A DNA stretch of 64,000 nucleotides from Leptodactylus fallax (Eukaryota; Chordata; Amphibia; Anura; Leptodactylidae): the NCBI GenBank assembly GCA_947044405.1, contig CAMRHE010000018.1, forward strand, positions 930,001 through 994,000. Direction: 5' to 3'. How positions within the stretch are numbered: the first letter of the stretch is position 1; each line of letters opens with the position of its first letter. The notes under the pieces are model-generated. The model was not told the DNA's origin and did no database searches. It worked only from the letters and a program-made list of their open reading frames with translations. Below, piece by piece: positions 9,656 to 19,328 of this stretch. The translations under genes and the position numbers were made by a program.

Positions 9656-10431
9656 TGTTAGGACCAGAGCTGGCACCTCTGCAGTAGCGCTGTGAGGTAC
9701 CGCTCCAGTCCTCACACACTCCGGCACACTCGCTTTTCTAGGGGTTAACTTTCCTGCACTCACCTATTTAGCTTCCCTTCCGGTGCTCTGCTCTCACTGG
9801 TTATTCAGTTCCCCTGGGTGTCAGCTCCTCCTCGTGCTTTGTTCCGTTTGGCTTCCTGACCTCATGCTCCTCATTCCTGACCTTCGATCCTTTCTTGCTG
9901 CTTCTGTGTTTACTGTTTCCTCCTGTTGTGACCACGGCTTACCTTCCAGACCATCTCTCCTTGAACGTTGATTCTGTACCTCGTGACCTCCTGTAATCGA
10001 CCCGGCTTGTTTTGACTCTTCTTAGGTCACCTCCTCTGGTACTACGAGATCTCCTGCTGCCGACACGGACTGATCGACAATTCTACTGCGCTGCTGCCAC
10101 CTTCTAGAGAAAATCTATTACTGCATCTTCTCCAGCTTTCAGTATTCATCTGCCTCCAAACTTGCTCAGGTGAGTGTTTTTTGTATTCCGGGGTCCTTCT
10201 GTGACTTGTGGTGCGCCATGCGCTCTGCTCCCTTATGGCTGTTGTGGTTCTGGTCGAAGGTAGCGATCAAGTCCAACTCCACCATCAGAAGCTCTGGCGA
10301 AGACATCTGGAGGCTGGCGCCAATTCGGTTTGGGGGTGCTGGATGCTCGGCGCGGTTTTACCTTAGTGTACTGGGGCGGGTCTGGATTTCTTAAGACTAA
10401 CTCTGTCCGGTACTGCGTTTGGTTACTCACA
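9656..10431 (+). repeat. Gypsy 5' LTR (full length)
   Basis: 776-bp LTR beginning TGTTAGGACC and ending ACTCACA. 9766-10431 matches 14630-15294 closely, apart from scattered substitutions. The left boundary is placed after the purine tract, the right boundary where the two copies stop matching (left copy continues into the gag leader, right copy into the DNA element). No clear tRNA primer site was recognised after the LTR; a TGGCGCC at about 10316 lies inside the repeated part. Confidence 0.8.
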
Positions 10432-10475
10432 GAATAACCAGCCAAAACTTACATACAGTCCTCTGGACATTCGCC

Positions 10476-11340
10476 ATGGAATCTATTCATGTTCTTGTGG
10501 AACAAATGCAAGGCCTTACTCAGCTGGTCCAGGATTTAGCAGAGAGAGTGCAGAGTCAAGAACAAGCTCAGTCCCAGCTCACGCTTCCCAGTCACGTTCC
10601 TGTAGAATCCAAGTTTAATCTACCAGATAGATTTTCAGGAGACCATGGTTCCTTCATCAATTTCCGCGAAGCTTGCAAATTATACTGTATTTCCGTCTTA
10701 GACTGCGCTCTTGTGGAACTCCTCAGCAACAGATGGCAATTACCATATCCTTACTTCAAGGGGATCCACAGTCCTGGGCCTTTTCATTATGTCCTCAATC
10801 CCCCGAATTGGCCCTGGACAACTTCTTTACCACCTTAGGTCTTCTGTATGATGAGCCGAATCCCCAGGCTGTCGCTGAATCCAAACTATCCTCGCTACAG
10901 CAAGGTAGCCGGGCAGCTGAAGACTACTGCGCAGAATTTAGGAGGTGGTCTGTGCAATCTCAGTGCAACAATCCTGCACTGTGCTCCCAGTTCCACAAAG
11001 GTCTATCCGACTCCATAAAAGATGCCCTGGTTAACTTTCCACAACTATCCACTCTGGAGGGGAGCATGAAATTGGCCATCAGACTGGACAGGCGCCTGCG
11101 TGAGCATAAGAGAGAGCGTGTTTCTGTTGACCTTCCTGCTCCCATTCCCGTTATGCCGCACAATTCTGGACCTGAACCTATGCAACTTGGCTCTGCTATG
11201 GCTTCTTGGGATCGGAAGGAGTTTAGAAGACATAAAGGTCTATGCTTTTACTGTAGCGAAGCAGGTCACATGTTAAACAAGTGCCTCAAACGTCCAGCTC
11301 CTGAAAGTTTTCCTCGCCAGAAGGACCACCTAGGCAAACA
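10476..11340 (+). pseudogene. Gypsy gag, frameshifted
   Basis: The start is chosen at the ATG in a good context (gccATGG, 10476), right after the LTR and leader. The first part (ESIHVLVEQMQGLTQLVQ...) has the helical N-terminus and the FNLPDRFSGD...FINFREACKLY block of Gypsy capsid. The frame then shifts near 10685 and continues as QGDPQSWAFSL...LDNFF and the AEDYCAEFRRW...LCSQFHKGLS capsid blocks. A CCHC zinc knuckle of the form CX2CX4HX4C lies at 11243-11284 (C-F-Y-C...H...C). Gag would package RNA and form the particle. The single frameshift prevents a full product; otherwise the domain order is complete. Confidence 0.85.
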
Positions 11341-13000
11341 GGTACCCACCTTTATGTCTTTTCAAAAAGTTAACTTGCCTATAGAAATTACTGTTTCTAA
11401 TAATTTCTTTCATGGTTGTGCATTTGTGGATTGTAGCCAACTTTTTAGATTTGCGTATGGCCCAGGACTTGAGTGTCACTCTGATTCCGCTAGAAAAACC
11501 TATTTCTGTGACTGCCATTGACTCCACTCCCTTGGTCCAAAGTACAATTAAATTTATTACCCCTTGTGAAGGATCTAGGGCTTACCAGAAACCGCTCCTG
11601 GCCTACCTGAGATCGCTTCGATTACATCACAACCACTTTCCGTGAATGTAGGTCCAATAGAGGATAATACGCAAGACGGGCCTTCTAAATTTTATATATT
11701 AATTAACCCTTAAATGGGTCGGCACTAGACACTTAACACATACATAGAATACATGCAGTGATTAACAAGCAGATACAAGTGAAAACAGCATAACACGGTA
11801 CATAAAATAAAAATGGGGATAACAGAAAGAAAAGAATATATATTACCAACACCAGCTTGTGATGGTTTCTCTGGCCTCCAGGTGTTGAGCCAGGGCACGT
11901 ACTTATGAAGCGACCAGCAGCAGATGATCCTAGAAGAGTAAAATGGCAGAAGACCTTCTGGAACAAGTAGTTAGTCCATTTCTCTGAGCCCATGTGGCAG
12001 GCTCAGGGCACAGTCTTGGGCAAAGCATGTGTTGCTTACATGCGGTTACCCCTCGCTCAGGTTCACAAGGCCTCAAGCCTAGTTGCTTAGGCCGCATGTC
12101 AACCACATGGTCATCACATGGTTGCCTTCCCCCACAGCTCCCCTCAAGGAAGCGTGCATCTCCAAATTCACAGGACAACAGAGACTGGTTCAGCCTGGGC
12201 GGAGCCCTTTTGTCTCCCCTGGTCTCCTCCCTGAGTGAGGTCACCAGGGGGAGAAGCCCCGCCCCCTCTCTACATCTCTTAGAATTAATTTCTGGTATAA
12301 GTATTTGCCGGATGTTTATAGAGTCGGGCTGGTAGTATAATGGGGTTCCTGGCAAGATCCCCAATACATAGACTCCAAGCTTGACACTCCATCTCCCTTT
12401 GGGTAAGGAGAACAGTGCCTGGACCTTTCCTGGGCTTTGAACTGTGACATGTGTATATTCTGAGCGTGCGCCTTGACCTGACGCATCTTCGGAATTTATC
12501 GGGGCAACTGTAGGATGTTCCCCAGGCCAGATATTGTCATAAAACCATAAGCCCTTTGAACTAACACTGGCGTCAGTGTGTCTATCAGTGATATGACCAT
12601 CTTTCATACAACTCTTCCTATCTAAATGAACCCCCGCTGTGTTAATGGGGGTTGCAGTCTTATGTAGATGAAGGCTTTTGACCAAATGGCTGATTGCTTC
12701 AGGGACAGGACAATAGTAGTCTGACCACATTCCATTTGCCCCACTAGCTTTGATCCTAGGCCCCAACCCCCACTTTGCAGTAATATAGACCAATATTGAT
12801 ATCATAAGACCATACCTGCACCTAATATCATGACACCCCTCCTTTAGTTGTTAAGATAGGGACCATTCATTCTGAGTCTCTCTCCTTTTTTATATCAGAA
12901 CATTTACCTTCCAAGGTGGTCCTAGGACTGACATGGTTACAACGGCATAACCCGGTTCTAGATTGGAGGGTTGGGGATATGGTTAAATAGGGCTCTGAAT
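11341..13000 (+). pseudogene. Gypsy protease and linker, split by a solo LTR
   Basis: After the zinc knuckle the frame shows VNLPIEITV and then a damaged active site: where aspartic proteases have D-S/T-G, the copy reads VDC followed by a frame change, and the next block ANFLDLRMAQDLSV is in another frame. The coding text runs to 11564 (...IKFIT), is interrupted by the solo LTR 11565-12835 and its CCCCT duplication, and resumes at about 12841 as LVVKIGTIHSESL...VVLGLTWLQRHNPVLDW, the conserved block between protease and RT. A stop follows near 12987. The protease would mature gag-pol but is dead here. Confidence 0.78.
11565..12835. mobile_element. Solo LTR (family 2), TSD CCCCT
   Basis: 1271-bp insertion starting TGTGAAGG and ending ATCATGACA, flanked by the 5-bp duplication CCCCT (11560-11564 and 12836-12840). 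Removing it and one TSD copy rejoins the Gypsy protease-RT linker in frame. TG...CA ends, 5-bp TSD and no gag/pol/env content point to a solo LTR, probably retroviral-type given its length. Orientation is undecided. The minus strand carries a 291-codon open frame (11930-12805), discussed under findings. It is unrelated by eye to the LTR at 2503-3663. Confidence 0.72.
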
Positions 13001-13611
13001 GTATGGATTCTTGTATGACACTCAGTGTTTCTATTATTTCTTCACTTCTACCTAGCTACCTTAAAGATTATGAGGATGTATTTGCTGAATCTAGCGCAAA
13101 TTTACTACCTCCTCATAGATCTTATGATTGTGCTATTGAATTGCTGCCAGACTTTAAGCTTCCTAAGGGGCGGTTGTTCAATTTATCCGAATCTGAGAGA
13201 CAAGCTATGAGAGACTATATAAAAGACTCTCTTCATAAAGGGCATATCCGTCCTTCCACTTCTCCTACAGGGGCGGGATTCTATTTTGTCCAGAAAAAGG
13301 ATGGGGGGTTAAGCCCGTGCATTATCGGGCCAAAATCACTATTAAAAATCAGTATCCGCTCCCTCTCATCCCCGACTTGCTTAACCAGGTCTCTGGTGCC
13401 AAGTATTTTTCCAAGTTAGATTTGCGAGGAGCCTATAATTTAATTCGTATTCGAGAAGGGGATGAGTGGAAGATGGCTTTTAACACACCAGAGGGCCATT
13501 ATGAATACCTAGTTATGCCTTTTGATTTAACTAATGCTCCTGCAGTTTTTCAATGTTTTGTCAATGTCAATTTTTTCCCTGGATTGGGAGACCCATATTA
13601 GACATGTTAGG
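13001..13611 (+). pseudogene. Gypsy reverse transcriptase, core deleted
   Basis: The RT N-terminal half is readable: [11 protein letters not shown], the [15 protein letters not shown] block, [21 protein letters not shown], a frameshift near 13310, then [30 protein letters not shown] (first catalytic Asp in LDL) and [22 protein letters not shown]. The strand then jumps from FQ-FVN (about 13570) to [19 protein letters not shown], skipping the catalytic YLDD box. A second deletion at about 13637 removes the rest of RT, RNase H and the integrase zinc finger. No polymerase activity is possible. Confidence 0.85.
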
Positions 13612-13635
13612 TTTTTATTGGAAATCTTGAGAGAG

Positions 13636-14460
13636 GCTTGGTCTCATATTTCCATGAATTTTGTCACTGATTTGCCCTCTTCTGGAGGAAAAACTGTGGT
13701 ATGGACGGTGGTGGATAGGTTCAGTAAGAAGTGTCATTTCATCCCTTTGTCTCAATTGCCTAATGTGAAGACATTATCCTGCCTATTTTTGGAACATATT
13801 GTAAGAACTCATGGTGTTCCTGACAATATCGTCTCTGACAGAGGCGTCAAGTTTGTCTCTAAATTCTGGAAAGCTTTCTGTGGTCTTCTGGGAGTTGCGT
13901 TAGCCTTTTCCTTTGCGTTCCACCCTGACACCAATTGACAAACTGAGTGCTTTAATCAGACCCTGGAGCAATGCTTAAGATGTTGTGTTTCCAGTAATCA
14001 ATCAGATTGGGTGAATTATTTAGCGGTAGCTGAGTTTGTCATTAATAATCATCATCACACTGCGTTGAACTCATCACCCTTTTTCTGTAATTTTGGTTTT
14101 CACCCTCGTTTTTTCTTTCTGTCCTTCTACTATTAATCCTGAAGTTAATGTGGAGGCTGAGAGATTGCACACCCTCTGGGCTCAAGTTCAGACTAATTTC
14201 TAAGAGGGCGGCCAATAGAACCCGTTCTGTGGGTCCTGTTTTTGCTTTAGGAGAGAAGGTCTGGCTCTCCTCTAGAAACTTGAAGCTGAAAGTTCCATCT
14301 GACATGTTGAGGCCTAAGTTTATTGGTCCTTATGAAATCATTGAAATCATTAACACTGTCTCTTTTCGTTTGGCTCTTCCTCAATCTTTTAAAATCCATA
14401 ATGTTTTTCATAAATCTCTTCTAAAAAAAATTTTCCGCCTGTCTTTCCCTCTAATTGTCC
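13636..14460 (+). pseudogene. Gypsy integrase core and GPY/F module
   Basis: The DDE core is readable: first Asp in ISMNFVTDLP, then TVVDRFSKKCHFIP, second Asp in VSDRGVKFVSKFW, and the Glu in QTECFNQTLEQC. An in-frame TGA at 13936-13938 interrupts HPDTN-QTECFN just before the catalytic Glu. A frameshift near 14115 follows, and the C-terminal part reads VGPVFALGEKVWLS and LRPKFIGPYEI (the GPY/F signature), then NVFHKSLLK. The N-terminal HHCC zinc finger is deleted. Integrase would join the cDNA to host DNA; this one is inactive. Confidence 0.86.
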
Positions 14461-14640
14461 TCCTTCTCCTGTCTTAGTTGAAGGAAATCAGCAGTTTGAG
14501 GTAGCTAAGATTCTGGATTCTCGAAGGGTTAGAGGGGTTTTGCAATACCTCATTCACTGGAATGGGTACGGTCCAGAAGATCGTTCCTGGGAACCAGCCA
14601 GGTCAGTCCACACATCAACCTTGGTCAGGAATTTAGCTTC
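14461..14640 (+). pseudogene. Gypsy pol chromodomain (second copy)
   Basis: Reads EGNQQFEVAKILDSRR...LQYLIHWNGYGPEDRSWEP, a chromodomain with the aromatic W/Y cage positions visible. In chromoviruses it targets integration to marked chromatin. It is cut at 14632 by a deletion that joins 'ggtcaggaattt' directly to LTR text corresponding to 9770, removing about 186 bp (end of pol, purine tract and LTR start). Both break sites share 'attt'. Confidence 0.84.
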
Positions 14641-15294
14641 CCTTCTGGCACTCTGCTCTCACTGGTTATTCAGTTCCCCTGGGTGTCAGCTCCTCCTCGC
14701 GCTTTGTTCCGTTTGGCTTCCTGACCTCATGCTCCTCATTCCTGACCTTCGATCCTTTCCTGCTGCTTCTGGTTTATTGCTTCCTCCTGTTGTGACCACG
14801 ACTTACCTTCCAGACCATCTCTCCGTGAACGCTGATTCTGTACTCATGACCTCCTGAAATCGACCCAGCTTGTTTTGACTCTTCTTACGTCTCCTCCTCT
14901 GGTACTACAAGATCTCCTGCTGCCAACACGGACTGATCAACAATTCTACTACGCTGCTACCACCTTCTAGAGAAAATATGTTACTGCATCTTCTCCAGCT
15001 TTCAGTATTCATCTGCCTCCAAACTTGCTCAGGTGAGTGGTTTTTGGATTCCGGGGCCCTTCTGTGACTTGTGGTGCGCTGTGCGCTCTGTGCCCTTTGA
15101 GCTGTTGTGGTTCTGGCCGAAGGTAGTGATCAAGTCCAACTCCACCATCAGGAGCTCTGGCGAAGACCTCTGGAGGCTGGCGCCGCTTCGGTTCGGGGGC
15201 GCTGGACGCTCGGCGTGGTTTTACCTTAGTGTACAGGGGCGGGTCTGGATTTCCTAAGAGTAACTATGTCCGGTACTGCATTTGGTTCCTCACA
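14633..15294 (+). repeat. Gypsy 3' LTR, 5'-truncated
   Basis: Corresponds to 9770-10431; the first ~114 bp of the LTR are missing through the same deletion that trimmed the chromodomain. It ends CCTCACA at 15294, then the host DNA-element arm begins. It differs from the 5' LTR by scattered substitutions and small indels, so the element is not recent. Confidence 0.8.
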
Positions 15295-15659
15295 ATCCAG
15301 ACAGGAAGACAGGTAAGTATGATGGGGAGGGGGGTGGGTTGAGTTAGTTAGTTGGGAAGAGCTAGTAGTAGCTAGGGTAACAGGGAGGGGGTGTGAGGGA
15401 GTGAGAGAGGGAGGGGGAGGGAGTGAGAGAGGGAGGTAGTGTGAGTCAGCTCTGAGTGAAGCACAAGGCATCACAGTAGTTGTAGAAAAACAGAACAGGA
15501 AGCTACCCATGTAAACAGAAGAAGATGCCAAGAGCTCCCAGAGAAACCTAGAAATCATTCAAAACACTGCTAAAGGTATTTGGTTGCACTTATTAACCTA
15601 TTAATAGCACTAACAGTCCTTTTTTGAAAAATATTTTTTTGCCCGTAAAACACCTTTAA

Positions 15660-16555
15660 GCAATATGGCTGGTGTTATTGCTTCTTCTTGTAATTTGTAC
15701 TGTAACAAAAACAGTATGTGTGAAAACAACCTAAAACAAAATGCTTGTTTCTGTGAAGTCATTTTATTGGTAGATATATGAATACTATGTTTCGATTTAT
15801 AATATAACAATAATATAATACAATTATTTGATTATGTATAAATAAATATTTGTATGAGAGTTTAAAGTGTCTTCCTAGAAATCCTACCATTTGCAGGAGA
15901 GTTAAAGTATCACTTTGTTATATGAAAAAATATTGGTGGCTATGTAAGCAATTGGAAGTTGCAGGCTTCCAGTAGTTCAGCATGCGCTCTTAAGATACAG
16001 TTGACTGCAGCTTTTGTTGAGAATCTTCTTCACTTTATATCCTTTTGCCATTAAGATTAAGCCTGCAAGGTAAATTTGTTTGGTTAACTATAGATAAAAG
16101 CGAGAAACATCCTCTAAAGGGAATTACATGAAGAAATGAAAGATGTTTCATTATTAATAACATGTCTACGAGTGATATAAATGAAAGGCAGAGATTCAAA
16201 GAGTCAGTTGAGGTGAATTATAACATATGTGCTACAAATTCAAGGTGAAAATGGTAAAAAAAAAAGTTTAAATGCTAAATATATTTTGTTGTGCCATGAC
16301 ATTCAGCCATATAACACAGAAAATATATGCAGGAAGAGCTTACATAATATAATTTCATAACTAAATAACATATTTGAAAACATAAATATTGGAAATAATT
16401 ACTAATAATTTTCAGTATATTGTTTTAGCTATGTGAATATGAATTGTTACCTTTGACCAGGTAAAATTTAATAGGTTAGTTAATGAGTCTGTGATTTCAA
16501 TACGTTCTTTGTAATTTTGACATTATAATTTTTTTTATTTCTCTGTTGACATAGC
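15660..16555. other. AT-rich, apparently single-copy sequence
   Basis: No ORF, transposon or tandem repeat was recognised. The piece around 16000-16250 has balanced, non-repetitive composition and could be ordinary intron/intergenic DNA or a conserved non-coding element; conservation cannot be judged here. Confidence 0.5.
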
Positions 16556-17110
16556 TAAGTGAGGGCTTTGCATGACGAGTTGCATGACGAGTTGCACTTT
16601 CATTTGGCACTATTTTGGAGTACATATAATGTTTTGATTAGCTTATATTTACGTTTTTTGAGGGTCCATGTGAAAAAACCCATAATTTTTTGCACATTGT
16701 TTTTACGGTGTTCACTCTGCATTAAAAATGCCATGAGAACTTTGTCCAGTGGGTCATTACGGTTACGGTTACGGTGATACCATATTTATATTGTTTTCAT
16801 TATGTTTTACTGCTTTTAAAAATAAAACATCACTTTTGAAAATTTTCAATTTTCACCGTACTCTGACACCTATAACTTTTTTTTTACTGTTGACAGAGGC
16901 TCTTTATTTGCAGGGCAAGTCATATTTTTATTAGTACCAATGTTTGGTATGTATGACTTTTTGATCACTTTTTATTGTTATTGTTTGGGGAAAGCAAGGT
17001 GACCAAACTGTTGTGTGTTTTTAAACCTAAAGGTGAGTTTTTTTTAACGTTTGTTTATTTTTTTATTCTCTACAAGGGAACTTGAACCTGGGATCTCAGA
17101 TCTACAGTGC
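16556..17110. repeat. Dispersed DNA repeat arm ('ttttgatcactttttatt' type)
   Basis: Text such as 'gggtcattacggttacggt', 'gataccatatttatattgttttca', 'ttgatcactttttattg' and 'ctctacaagggaacttgaac' recurs in related form at 23880-24540 and 40320-41040 (part of the 4.2-kb TTAA element). This is a degenerate relict of the same element family. Confidence 0.65.
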
Positions 17111-17394
17111 AATGTACTGCAATGCATAGTATTCCAGTATATCAGACAGAGGTTCCCTATGTGTAACAGGGAATGGTAGTCAGGAGGCCATTGCTTGGCC
17201 TCCTGGCTAACATGGTATCCCCTCGGACCCCACAATCTTAGCATGGGGGATTTGAGGGGTGGCAGGGGGCCATTATATGATTAATCATGCTAATTATGAC
17301 AGTCATTATATGACTAATATTGATGATTGTAATCAGTCATCCATTAGTTACTTAAACACTGTATAAGGTAGCCTATCCAAATAAATTCTGTTGT

Positions 17395-17515
17395 ATTTCC
17401 AGAGATATCAAAAGTTGAAAACACAGTTGGGATTGGAATGTTTATATGCAGATGCAGCTGCTCTCAATACCAACTGTGTTTTCAACTAGTGATATCTACG
17501 GAAATAATACAGGCA
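17395..17515. repeat. Imperfect inverted repeat
   Basis: 'tatttccagagatatcaaaagttg' with 'aaaacacagttgg' pairs with 'ccaactgtgttttcaactagtgatatc' and 'ggaaata' across about 45 nt per arm with a ~35-nt loop. It looks like a small foldback element; no TSD found. Confidence 0.6.
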
Positions 17516-17931
17516 GAACTTGGACTCATATAAAACAAAACTGAGAATCTCATCTTTTATATGGCACTAGAAACATTGCTCTATGTTCATTGTTTTATTC
17601 CAGAGATATAACTATTCGATGTGCCCCCTCAGCCTCAGCTCTGCATTATAGAAGAGCCCTCCTACCCCTGAACTTTGTGAAAAACAATGTACAGATTTCA
17701 AGTAGCAAAAGGCAAACATTGAAAAGTTTAATCACGCTTTAAAACATACCTCCAATTATAAGACAACTTCTCATACAGTGGGAAAAAAAAGTATTTAGTC
17801 AGCCACCAATTGTGCAAGTTCTCCCACTTAAAAAGGTGAGAGAGGCCTGTAATTGACATCATAGGTAGACCTCAGCTATGAGAGACAAAATGAGAAAACA
17901 AATCCAGAAAATCACATTGTCTGATTTTTAA

Positions 17932-19211
17932 CCCCTTAACGACCCAGGACGTAAGAGTACGTCCTGAGTCGCATGACGATGTATGGAGAGCACTCAGGAG
18001 CTAAGCGCTCTCCATACACTGCGGGTTCCGGCTGTATATTACAGCCAGGACCTGCCGCTAACAGCAGCGATCAGTGCCTGCACCGATCGCGGCTGTTAAC
18101 CCTTTAGATGTCGCGGTCAAACAGGACCGTGGCGTCTAAATTGCGCAGCCGCCACGGGCGCCGCCATTTTTCCCTGATCGCCACCCTCCAGAACGTCATC
18201 GGAGGGCGGCGATTGGTTGCCATGTCACCCGGGATCCTATTGAAGGCTCCCAGGCCTGTCATTACATTAGAGCTATTACACGATGCCAGAGGCATCGTCT
18301 AATAGCAGTGAAGGCATTTTGCTATTACAGTAGTATCGCAGTGAATAGTATGATCGATCAGACTCCCTAGGTTTCAAGGTCCCTAGGGAGTCTGATCATA
18401 CAAGTAAAAGTAGAAAAAAAAAAAGTTTTTAAAAGCATGAAAAAATAAAAAAAAAAACACAAAAGTTCAAATCACCCCCCTTTCCCTAGATCAGATATAA
18501 AAGTAAATAAACAAAAGTAAGCATAAACACCTTAGGTATCCCTGCGCTCCAAAATGCCCGAATTATTAAAATATTAAAATATTTATCCCATATGGTGAAC
18601 GGCGTAGCGGGAAAAAAAAATCAAAATTGCCAAATAGCGTTTTTTTCAATACTTTGCCTCCTATAAAAAATTTTATAAAAAGTGATCAAACCATCAGATC
18701 TTTCCCCAAATGGTATCAATAAAAACGTCATGTTGTCCCGCATACAAAAGACGCCTTACCCAGCTCCATATATGTAAATATGAAAAAGTTACAGGTGACA
18801 CAATATGGCGACGCAATTTTTTTTTTTCTATTTAGCAAAATTTTTAATTTTTTAAAAGGTATCAAAACATTACAAATACTATATAAATTTGGTATCGCCG
18901 TGTTCGTACTGACCCGCAGAATACAGGTAACGTCATTTTTACCACACAGTGAATGCTGTAAAAATTAAACCCATATGAATTTGGCGCAAATGCAGTTTTT
19001 CTCCAATTGCACCTCATTCTGAATTTTTTTCCAGCTTCCCAGTACATTGCACAGCATATTGAATAGTGACATTACAAAGTACAATTTGTTTCGCAAACAA
19101 TAAGCCATCATGTGACTCTGTGAATTGAAAAATGGAAAAGTTATGGCTCTTGGAATGTGGGGAGGGAAAAACGAAAATGCAAAAACAAAAAATGGCCCGG
19201 TCATTAAGGGG
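17932..19211. mobile_element. TTAA-flanked 1.28-kb DNA element inside Tc1
   Basis: Starts CCCCTTAACGACCCAGGACG and ends in the inverted form CCCGGTCATTAAGGGG, bounded by TTAA at 17928 and 19212. The Tc1 copy at 1-423 has the uninterrupted sequence (…ttctTTAAaaaaatc on its strand), proving a TTAA duplication. The interior resembles the 4.2-kb element at 37315 in style. No transposase is encoded, so it depended on a piggyBac-like or similar enzyme in trans. Confidence 0.88.
18356..18397. repeat. Perfect 16-bp-arm hairpin
   Basis: GATCAGACTCCCTAGG (18356-18371) pairs exactly with CCTAGGGAGTCTGATC (18382-18397) around a 10-nt loop, inside the nested TTAA element. A structural feature of the element centre rather than a terminator. 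Confidence 0.8.
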
Positions 19212-19328
19212 TTAAAGAATTTATTTGCAAATTATGGTGGAAAATAAGTATTTGCTCAATAACAAAAGTTCATCTCAATACTTTGTTATATATCCTTTGT
19301 TGGCAATGACAGAGGTCAAACGTTTTCT

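Larger units (their letters stand above)
9501..15294 (+). mobile_element. Ty3/Gypsy chromodomain retrotransposon, decayed and rearranged
   Basis: Order: end of a chromodomain (9504-9655), full LTR (9656-10431), gag, protease remnant, solo-LTR insertion, reverse transcriptase remnant, integrase, GPY/F module, chromodomain, 5'-truncated LTR ending 15294. The integrase C-terminal chromodomain marks it as a chromovirus-type Gypsy element. The left end is not an LTR but the 3' end of another pol, so this looks like the middle of a tandem array of two elements sharing an LTR. RT catalytic core, RNase H and the integrase zinc-binding region are deleted, and all remaining frames are broken. Confidence 0.87.
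9084..15659. mobile_element. TTAA DNA element split by a Gypsy element
   Basis: The outer arms belong to one TTAA-type element: the left arm 9084-9500 starts TTAAAGGGGTTGTCCGG, and the right arm 15295-15659 ends in 'gcccgtaaaacacctttaa'. The same arm pair occurs without interruption at about 35325-36060 (about 740 bp), which serves as an empty-site comparison. Shared landmarks are 'cttacccgtcttcctgtcc' on the left and 'ggaagacaggtaagtatgat' on the right. About 5.8 kb of Gypsy sequence sits between. The TTAA at 9084 and the TTAA at 15656 are the outer flanks. Confidence 0.78.

Noticed and set aside
10310..10335. TGGCGCC as a Gypsy primer-binding site
   Set aside because: It is inside the LTR (present in both copies), not immediately after it, so it cannot be the primer site with these LTR borders.
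16750..16785. 'ggttacggttacggt' as interstitial telomeric repeat
   Set aside because: Only three 6-bp units, not TTAGGG, and part of a dispersed DNA repeat.
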